In this document: positions 57,142 through 64,000 of the stretch, in pieces
How positions within the stretch are numbered: position 1 is the first letter of the stretch
Layout of the letters: every line of letters starts with the position of its first letter
Assembly: GCA_009784625.1 (NCBI GenBank)
Contig: WRBI01000007.1
Span: 1-64,000 of the forward strand
Reading direction: 5' to 3'
Length of the DNA: 64,000 nucleotides
Source of the DNA: Oscillospiraceae bacterium
GTDB taxonomy: Bacteria > Bacillota > Clostridia > Oscillospirales > Ruminococcaceae
Notes under the pieces: generated by a model
What the model saw: only the letters and a program-made list of their open reading frames with translations
Databases searched by the model: none
Told to the model about the DNA's origin: nothing
Position numbers and translations under genes: made by a program

Positions 57142-58518
57142 TTACTTCGGCAGAATCGGCAAACTGGCAAGCCCCCGCTCTAAATCCTCATCTGTGGGGA
57201 TAAAGTCGGTCATCTGGCCATTTTGGTACTCCATGTAGGCGGCCAGGTCAAAGTAGCCGGTGCCGCTTAGGCCAAAGAGGATGGTCTTCGCCTGCCCGGT
57301 CTCACGGCATTTTATTGCCTCGTCCATGGCCACCCGGATGGCGTGGGCAGATTCGGGCGCAACCAGCGTCCCCTCGTGTTTGGCGAAGGTGCAGGCCGCT
57401 TCAAAGACGCGGGTCTGCTCAACCGCCCTGGCTTCATCCAGATGCCCGTCGTGGTAGAGTTTGGAGACAATCGGGCTCATCCCATGGTAGCGCAAACCGC
57501 CCGCGTGGTTGGGGGATGGGATAAATCCGGAGCCCAGCGTGTACATTTTCATCAGCGGCGTAGTCCGGCCGATATCCCCGAAATCGTAGGCGTAGCGCCC
57601 ACGGCTCATAGACGGGCAGGAGGCCGGTTCGGCCGCGATAAAGTACGGGTTTCGTTTGCCGGCCAGCTTATCCCCCATAAACGGGGCGATCAGCCCGGCC
57701 AGGTTGGAGCCGCCGCCCGCGCAACCGATGATGATGTCGGGGTAAAGATCGTACTGTTCAAACGCGGCTTTGGCCTCAAGGCCGATCACACTTTGATGAA
57801 GCGCTACGTGGTCGAGCACACTGCCCAGCACATACCGGCAGTTGTCGGTCAGCGTGGCCGTCTCAATGGCCTCGGAGATGGCACAGCCCAGACTGCCGCC
57901 GGTGGTGGGGTCTTTTGAGAGGATCTGCCGCCCGACCCGCGTGGTGTTGGAGGGGGAAGGGGTGACGTGTGCGCCGAAAGTTTCCATCACCGCTTTGCGG
58001 TAGGGTTTTTGATTGGCGCTCGCTTTGACCATGTACACTTTGAGGTCGATGTCAAAGAACCCGCAGGCCATGGAAAGCGCGGTACCCCACTGTCCGGCCC
58101 CGGTTTCGGTGGTCAGGTGGGTCAGGCCCTGATGCTTGGCGTAATAGACCTGCGCGGCTGCTGAATTGAGCTTATGTGAGCCGGAGGTGTTGCCGCCCTC
58201 AAACTTATAAAAGATATGAGCCGGCGTGTCCAGCGCTTTCTCCAGGCAGTAGGCTCGGACAAGCGGAGACGGGCGGTACATCCGATAGAAAGACTGAATC
58301 TCTTCCGGGATGTCGATGTAGCGGTTTGTAACGTCCATTTCTTGATTCGCCAGCTCAGTGACGAGTATCTGGCTGAGTTCGTCCGCTGTGACCGGCTTGC
58401 CTGTGCCAGGGTTGAGGATAGGGTCGCGTTTTTCTTTCATATCGGCGCGAAGGTTATACCATCGTTTGGGCAGCTCGCTTTCAGAAAGATAAATCTTGTA
58501 GGGCACTTGCTTTGCCAT
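57142..58518 (-). CDS. TrpB2-type tryptophan synthase beta-like PLP enzyme
   Basis: KFEGGNTSGSHKLNSAAAQVYYAK; ETGAGQWGTALSMAC; GCAGGGSNLAGL. Confidence 0.94.
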   Translation of the reverse strand: MAKQVPYKIYLSESELPKRWYNLRADMKEKRDPILNPGTGKPVTADELSQILVTELANQEMDVTNRYIDIPEEIQSFYRMYRPSPLVRAYCLEKALDTPAHIFYKFEGGNTSGSHKLNSAAAQVYYAKHQGLTHLTTETGAGQWGTALSMACGFFDIDLKVYMVKASANQKPYRKAVMETFGAHVTPSPSNTTRVGRQILSKDPTTGGSLGCAISEAIETATLTDNCRYVLGSVLDHVALHQSVIGLEAKAAFEQYDLYPDIIIGCAGGGSNLAGLIAPFMGDKLAGKRNPYFIAAEPASCPSMSRGRYAYDFGDIGRTTPLMKMYTLGSGFIPSPNHAGGLRYHGMSPIVSKLYHDGHLDEARAVEQTRVFEAACTFAKHEGTLVAPESAHAIRVAMDEAIKCRETGQAKTILFGLSGTGYFDLAAYMEYQNGQMTDFIPTDEDLERGLASLPILPK

Positions 58519-58793
58519 GATGGTTCCTCCCTTTCCGATAATGTATCACGGGCTATGCAGTGCCGCCCACGATACTAGGTATCATAGCACCGCATCCGAA
58601 ATATGTCAACAAATCCGGCCGCGGGCAGTCACGCGCGAGAAGAAATATCCGCCCATTTCTGCTTTGCTCGACATCTTTCGCATTGACAAACAGCACGGGA
58701 AATGCTAGACTGATTGCGCTAATTAACACTTTTACCTTTATTGTTGCCTTGCTCCTCTGGCCGACGAAAGAATAACCAAGGAGTATTTTGTCG

Positions 58794-59900
58794 ATGAGCG
58801 CTTCGCGAAAAACGATTTTTCTGGTGGACGACAACGAAACAAACTTGATCATGGGCAAGAGCGCGCTTTCCGATTTGTACAGCGTCTTTACCTTGAGCTC
58901 AGGCGAGCGGCTGTTCAAAATCTTGGAAAAACTCACCCCCGACCTGATCTTGTTGGATGTAGAAATGCCCGGGATGGGCGGATATCAAGTTCTTGAGCAG
59001 CTAAAAAAGAACTCAAAAACCGCGGACTTGCCCGTCATCTTCCTGACCGCGCTGAGCAGCGAGGAGACCGAGCTGCACGGCCTGACTCTTGGCGCCGTCG
59101 ACTACATAACCAAGCCATTTTCGCCGCCGCTGCTCCGCAAAAGGATCGAGCTCCACCTGCTGGTCGAGTCACAAAAGCATAAGCTAATTGACTACAACAG
59201 CAACCTCGAGCGAATGGTCGCCGAAAAAATTCAGGAAAGCATCTCACTAAAAAACGCGGTGCTCAAAACAATGGCAGAGCTGGTTGAACACCGTGACATC
59301 CAAACCGGCCACCACGTCGAGCGCACCCAACAATTTATCAAGGTTTTGATCGACGCGATGAAACAACACGATGTTTACACAGCCGAAATTTCGCAGATGG
59401 ATCAGGATCTGGTTGTACAGTCCTCACAACTGCACGACGTGGGCAAAATCTCGATCAAGGACTCAATCTTGCTCAAACCCGGCCTGCTCACCACGTCTGA
59501 GTTTGAGGAGATGAAGGCCCACACCACCACCGGTGAACGGATTCTGGCCCGGATGCAAAAAAACACACCGGACAGCGACTTTCTGGAATACGCGCGAATC
59601 TTTTCGGCATCTCACCATGAAAAATGGGATGGCACCGGCTACCCGAACGGCCTGAAGGGCGAGGAAATCCCACTGCTCGGGCGGATTATGGCCATCGCCG
59701 ACGTCTATGATGCATTGGTCACCAACCGGCCGTACAAGAAAGCTTTTCCACATTCTCAGGCCGTCACCATCATACGATCTAATCGCGGCGTCCACTTTGA
59801 CCCCAACCTGACCGACTTATTCCTAAAGGTTCACAGCGAATTCGAACAGATTTCTACCCAAACTGAGTACAGCGAAGCAACAGGCATTACAATTTCGTGA
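58794..59900 (+). CDS. Response regulator with HD-GYP c-di-GMP phosphodiesterase-type domain
   Basis: IFLVDDNETNLIMGKSAL; SSQLHDVGKISIKDSILLKPGLLT; HHEKWDGTGYPNGLKGEEIPLLGRIMAIADVYDAL. Confidence 0.95.
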   Translation: MSASRKTIFLVDDNETNLIMGKSALSDLYSVFTLSSGERLFKILEKLTPDLILLDVEMPGMGGYQVLEQLKKNSKTADLPVIFLTALSSEETELHGLTLGAVDYITKPFSPPLLRKRIELHLLVESQKHKLIDYNSNLERMVAEKIQESISLKNAVLKTMAELVEHRDIQTGHHVERTQQFIKVLIDAMKQHDVYTAEISQMDQDLVVQSSQLHDVGKISIKDSILLKPGLLTTSEFEEMKAHTTTGERILARMQKNTPDSDFLEYARIFSASHHEKWDGTGYPNGLKGEEIPLLGRIMAIADVYDALVTNRPYKKAFPHSQAVTIIRSNRGVHFDPNLTDLFLKVHSEFEQISTQTEYSEATGITIS

Positions 59901-59939
59901 CTTTTAAATAAGTCATATTTGGTACAATTATAAAGATAT

Positions 59940-59971
59940 AACACCGCTATCAATCAGATAGCGGTGTTTTT
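59940..59971 (+). terminator. Terminator hairpin
   Basis: AACACCGCTATC-AATCA-GATAGCGGTGTTTTTAT. Confidence 0.9.
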
Positions 59972-60277
59972 ATGACTTTCATCAAAGTGATTTCACAGCG
60001 GCTTGCTTACCTCTTCTTTCCCTGCCACTTCACGGTTTATATTAAGTGTGATATCGTTTAACTATGTTAATCAAACTCGAATATAATATATAATTGTACT
60101 ATCAATTATATAATTTAAATCACATTATAATGTTATGACATTTTGAAGCTTGTCAAGTTTTTGTGACTGAACGTTTTCAACAAACCTTTATATGATCAAT
60201 AATTTTACGAATCATATTTTTTTTTAAAATTTTATGACTTTCTGGCAATAAATTTTTCGCTTTACTGTGTTGTGTGA

Positions 60278-61156
60278 TTACTTGTGGCCATGTTTACGCG
60301 TCGAGCCGTCAAGAGTTAATAGAGGAGTATATAGCTCGGTTCTGCGATCGCGGAAAACGCCCCAGGTCCGCCTGGCCAGTTGCAACTCATCCAGGTCGAA
60401 GGCGGCGGTGATGAATCCGGTGGTGGCTTCGTCCATCTCGGCAACTTTCCTGCCCTTGTTGTCCGTGATAAAGGACGAGCCGTAGAAGGTGATTTCCCAG
60501 TCGTCTTCAGCCTCTTTGCCGATCCGGTTGGAGGCGATGACCGGTGTGAGGTTGGCGGCCGAGTGCCCCTGCATGGTCAGCTGCCAATGATCGCGGGAGG
60601 TAACGGCCGCGTCGTGGGGCTCGGAGCCGATTGCGGTCGGGTAGAAGATCAGCTCCGCACCGCGCAGGGCCAGAACCCGCGCACACTCAGGGAACCACTG
60701 ATCCCAGCAGACGCCGCTGCCAATCCGGCCGAACGCGGTGTCAAAGACTAAAAACCCGGTGTCGCCGGGGTTGAAGTAAAACTTTTCAGAATAGCCGGGA
60801 CCATCCGGAATATGCGATTTGCGGTAACAGCCGAGAATTTTTCCGTCGGCGTCGATATAAGCCAGCGTATTGTAATAGGCATTGTTACACCGCTCAAAAA
60901 AGCTGATGGGAAGCACCACGCCCAGCTCTTTTGCCACCGCCGAAAAGCGGCGCACGGCCGGATTCTCATCCAATGTGGTGGCCAGAGAAAAGTACTGCTC
61001 TTTTTGTTTTTGACAGAAGTAGTCACCCTCTAACAGCTCTTGCAGTAAAATGATGTTCGCACCCGCTCTGGCAGCGTCCCGGACCAATTTTTCGCCGAGG
61101 TCGATGTTGTTCTTTCCGCTGGGCATCTGGGTCGCGGCGACTGTCACGTTTCTCAT
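60278..61156 (-). CDS. aguB: Carbon-nitrogen hydrolase, N-carbamoylputrescine amidase-like
   Basis: VAATQMPSGKNNIDLGEKLVRDAARAGANIILLQELLEGDYFCQ; GSGVCWDQWFPECARVLALRGAELIFYPTAIGSEP. Confidence 0.92.
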   Translation of the reverse strand: MRNVTVAATQMPSGKNNIDLGEKLVRDAARAGANIILLQELLEGDYFCQKQKEQYFSLATTLDENPAVRRFSAVAKELGVVLPISFFERCNNAYYNTLAYIDADGKILGCYRKSHIPDGPGYSEKFYFNPGDTGFLVFDTAFGRIGSGVCWDQWFPECARVLALRGAELIFYPTAIGSEPHDAAVTSRDHWQLTMQGHSAANLTPVIASNRIGKEAEDDWEITFYGSSFITDNKGRKVAEMDEATTGFITAAFDLDELQLARRTWGVFRDRRTELYTPLLTLDGSTRKHGHK

Positions 61157-61263
61157 ATTGTCTGCTCCTCTCGAATTTTGAGGCTGTATCAATGTGGCCG
61201 GATAGACGTATCGCCCTGCAAAAGAGTAACTTTCACAGGGCGAGCGACGCAAACGATTATTGC

Positions 61264-61812
61264 TTAATAATTGACTGCACGCAGTTCGAAGTAAGCTTGG
61301 GGATGTGCGCAGGTCGGGCAGAGCTGGGGTGCTTTTGCGCCGTCGACCAGATGGCCGCAATTCCGGCAAATCCAAACGTCCTTTTCGTTTTTGGCAAAAA
61401 CTTCGCCGTTTTTAACGTTGGCTTGGAGCTTGAGGTAACGCTCTTCGTGCGACTTTTCGACTTTGCCTACCAAATCAAAGAGGACAGCGATCTCGTTAAA
61501 TCCCTCTTCTTTGGCTTCTTTGGCCATCCGGGCGTACATGTCGGTCCACTCAAAGTTTTCGCCCTCAGCCGCGGCGCCCAGGTTTTCTTCGGTACCGCCG
61601 ATCTCTCCGCCGTGCAGCAGCTTAAACCACATTTTGGCATGTTCCATCTCGTTGTGCGCGGTCTCGGCAAAGAAAGCGGCAATCTGTTCAAATCCCTCTT
61701 TTTTGGCCTTGGATGCGTAGTAGGTGTACTTGTTGCGAGCCATCGATTCGCCCGCAAACGCATCCCACAAATTCTTTTCGGTTTTTGTCCCTTTTAATTC
61801 AGCCATTTTCAA
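61264..61812 (-). CDS. Rubrerythrin
   Basis: Ferritin-like [42 protein letters not shown] plus rubredoxin-like CRNCGHLV...[12 protein letters not shown]. Confidence 0.96.
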   Translation of the reverse strand: MKMAELKGTKTEKNLWDAFAGESMARNKYTYYASKAKKEGFEQIAAFFAETAHNEMEHAKMWFKLLHGGEIGGTEENLGAAAEGENFEWTDMYARMAKEAKEEGFNEIAVLFDLVGKVEKSHEERYLKLQANVKNGEVFAKNEKDVWICRNCGHLVDGAKAPQLCPTCAHPQAYFELRAVNY

Positions 61813-61938
61813 ATTCTCCTTTGCGATTGATTAGCATTTAGCACAGTATATCATTAATGGGGTGCTTTGGCAATGTTTTTCTGGCCGCTTAGCCGCCTGC
61901 ACGCGTATTTATGCAGCAGCAAACCATTCAGGCGAACA

Positions 61939-62871
61939 CTAGCCCTCAAACAACGGAGTGGAGAGATACCTCTCCCCGCCATCCGGCAGAACGACCACAA
62001 AGGTCTTACCGGCATACCCAGGCTCTTTGGCCAGCCGGCCGGCCGCCCAAACCGCCGCACCCGACGAGATTCCGACCAGTATCCCCTCAGTCCTGGCCAG
62101 CTCCCGCCCGGTCTGGAACGCGTCTTCGCTTTTGACTTTTACGACTTTGTCGTAGACCCCGGTGTTCAGAATTTCGGGTATAAACCCCGCACCGATCCCT
62201 TGAATCTTGTGCGGGCCCGCTTTGCCCTGGGAGAGGACAGGCGAGTCAAACGGCTCAACCGCGATGATTTCCAGCTTTGGGTTCTTGGATTTTAGATATT
62301 CGCCCGCCCCGGTGATCGTTCCGCCCGTGCCCACGCCGGCCACAAAGACATCCACTTTGCCATCGGTGTCTTCCCAAATTTCAGGGCCTGTGGTCGCGCG
62401 GTGGGCGGCCGGGTTGGCCAGGTTGGTGAATTGTCCGGGCAGAACCGCACCGGGGATTTCGCCGGCCAGCGCCTGTGCTTTTTCAATCGCGCCGCGCATC
62501 CCTTTCGCCCCTTCGGTCAAAACCAGTTCCGCCCCGTAGGCGCTCAGCATCTTTCGGCGCTCAATGCTCATAGTTTCAGGCATGGTCAAAATCACCCGGT
62601 AACCCCGTGCGGCGGCTACGGCCGCCAGGCCAATCCCGGTGTTCCCGCTGGTCGGCTCGACGATGACAGATTCGGGCCCCAGCTCACCTGATTGCTCGGC
62701 TTGTTCGATCATCGCTTTGGCCACCCGGTCTTTCACGCTGCCCGCCGGATTGTAGAATTCCAGCTTGGCGAGCAAAGTCGCCCCGATCTTCTGCTGTTTT
62801 GTGTATCCGCCCAGTTCAAGCAGTGGCGTTTTCCCAATCAGATCAGTCAAGTTTTTAGCAATCTTCGACAT
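61939..62871 (-). CDS. cysK: Cysteine synthase (O-acetylserine sulfhydrylase)
   Basis: [56 protein letters not shown]. Confidence 0.95.
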   Translation of the reverse strand: MSKIAKNLTDLIGKTPLLELGGYTKQQKIGATLLAKLEFYNPAGSVKDRVAKAMIEQAEQSGELGPESVIVEPTSGNTGIGLAAVAAARGYRVILTMPETMSIERRKMLSAYGAELVLTEGAKGMRGAIEKAQALAGEIPGAVLPGQFTNLANPAAHRATTGPEIWEDTDGKVDVFVAGVGTGGTITGAGEYLKSKNPKLEIIAVEPFDSPVLSQGKAGPHKIQGIGAGFIPEILNTGVYDKVVKVKSEDAFQTGRELARTEGILVGISSGAAVWAAGRLAKEPGYAGKTFVVVLPDGGERYLSTPLFEG

Positions 62872-62903
62872 GTCTTACCCCCTCCCGGCCAGCCGCCGAC
62901 AGT

Positions 62904-63071
62904 GAGAACCTGTATTCAATACGCAAAACGCTCCCGATCCGGCGGCTTTCCCGTTATGCCTCGTCAATTTTTCCCTTGGAATACACAAAGTATCCCTGCA
63001 AAAAATCTCCTTGCCCAGCGAAAAAACCGCTCCGGCTTGTGCGTATTTCCCGTTATCGAATACAGATTCTG
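62904..63071. repeat. MITE-like element, copy 3 (family A)
   Basis: GAGAACCTGTATTCAATACGCAAAACGCTCCCGATCCGGCGG...CTTGTGCGTATTTCCCGTTATCGAATACAGATTCTGA. Confidence 0.85.
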
Positions 63072-63253
63072 ATATCGCGCGCACACGTTTGTGGAGGCGC
63101 GATGTTATTTGTCCGCGGTATTTCGCCGGTTTGTAATCGTGAACATTTACGTTAATGGTATGCAGCCGACATGAGATCAATGTCTCTCAAACTATAGCGT
63201 GAACGCTGGCGTTTGTCAATTCCCTTTGCCTTGTCCGGACGCTGTCCGACAAC

Positions 63254-63282
63254 AAAACTCCCGGCGGTTACCGGGAGTTTTG
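63254..63282 (-). terminator. Terminator downstream of aminotransferase gene
   Basis: AAAACTCCCGG-CGGTTA-CCGGGAGTTTT. Confidence 0.85.
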
Positions 63283-63295
63283 GGTGTACGGCAAG

Positions 63296-64000
63296 TTATT
63301 TGCAGCCGCAAGCCGCTTTGACCGCTTTTTCGAAAACATCCATCCCAAACTTGGCCTGCTCGTCGTTCATGGTGACCGCCGGCAGGAAGCGGATGACGTT
63401 GCCCAATGTGCCCGCGCTCAGGAAGATAACGCCTTCTTGAAGCGCCGCCGCTGTGATTTTGCCGATGATCTCTTTGTTGGGTTCTTTTGTGCCGCGGTCT
63501 TTGACGAACTCGACGCCCAGCATAGCGCCCATCCCGCGGACATTGCCGATGCACTCGTGAGTATCCATCATCTTCAGGACACGGCCTCTGAGGTAGTCGC
63601 CCAGTTTGGCCGCTTTTCCGCAAAGGTCGTTCTTCTCGACATAGTCAAGGACCGCGACGGCCGACGCGCAGGCAACCGGGTTGCCCGAGTAAGTTCCGCC
63701 GATGCCGCCGACATGGGAGGCGTCCATAATCTCTTTGCGTCCGATAACCGCCGAAAGGGGCAGTCCGCCGGCCAGCGCTTTGGCAGAAGTCATCAGGTCA
63801 GGCTGTACGTCGAGCTGTTCGGCCGCGTACATGGTACCGGTTCGGGCAATACCCGACTGAATCTCGTCGATGACCATGACAATACCGTGTTTGGTGCAAA
63901 TCTCCCGCATTTTTTTCAGATAAGCTTTGGGGATCGGGATCATGCCGCCCTCGCCCTGTACCGGCTCGATGACCACGCAGGCAATCATATCCGGGGAAAG
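63296..64000 (-). CDS. Class III aminotransferase (4-aminobutyrate aminotransferase-like), 5' end beyond window
   Basis: VVIEPVQGEGGMIPIPKAYLKKMREICTKHGIVMVIDEIQSGIARTGTMYAAEQ; TSAKALAGGLPLSAVIGR. Confidence 0.93.
   Translation of the reverse strand, partial: LSPDMIACVVIEPVQGEGGMIPIPKAYLKKMREICTKHGIVMVIDEIQSGIARTGTMYAAEQLDVQPDLMTSAKALAGGLPLSAVIGRKEIMDASHVGGIGGTYSGNPVACASAVAVLDYVEKNDLCGKAAKLGDYLRGRVLKMMDTHECIGNVRGMGAMLGVEFVKDRGTKEPNKEIIGKITAAALQEGVIFLSAGTLGNVIRFLPAVTMNDEQAKFGMDVFEKAVKAACGCK

Noticed and set aside
57142-58518. Orphan trpB as evidence of a broken trp operon
   Set aside because: Sequence features fit TrpB2, which commonly occurs as a stand-alone gene
62692-63072. 126-aa plus-strand ORF
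   Set aside because: Antisense to cysK continuing through a family A repeat
1-64000. CRISPR array, prophage, IS transposase or classical defence island
   Set aside because: No regularly spaced direct repeats, cas, integrase, transposase or recognisable restriction/toxin genes were seen

Overview
A 64 kb chromosomal window from a GC-moderate, motile Gram-positive anaerobe. It looks like a Clostridia/Oscillospiraceae-type Firmicute: CtsR/ClpC, a SpoIVFA/FB-like pair, flagella and chemotaxis genes, rubrerythrin and rubredoxin. No prophage, CRISPR array or rRNA was seen; there is one tRNA-Lys. The most unusual block is the left ~12 kb, a minus-strand cluster encoding a zinc-ribbon P-loop GTPase, a J-like/zinc-ribbon/FN3 protein with HPG in place of HPD, an Hsp70 lacking most of its C-terminal lid, a GrpE-domain fusion, a further zinc-ribbon protein, an HPt protein, YebC, and a zinc-ribbon/PASTA kinase-like protein whose HRD motif is HRG. 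It may be a dedicated, non-canonical chaperone/signalling module. Other strong observations: (i) a GuaA whose glutaminase domain is internally deleted and lacks the catalytic Cys/His-Glu; (ii) a DUF2628-like gene split by a -1 frameshift exactly at a correctly phased A_AAA_AAG slippery heptamer; (iii) paired ABC sugar permeases that both carry an extra N-terminal multi-TM module, one with a FIVAR-like extracellular insert; (iv) a dispersed family of MITE-like inverted-repeat elements whose ends supply stop codons for a grpE-like gene and cheB; (v) a short repeat that forms the stop, RBS and start junction of a two-component pair; (vi) CheA with duplicated P2-like domains. All calls come from reading the sequence and the supplied ORF translations; no database search was run.
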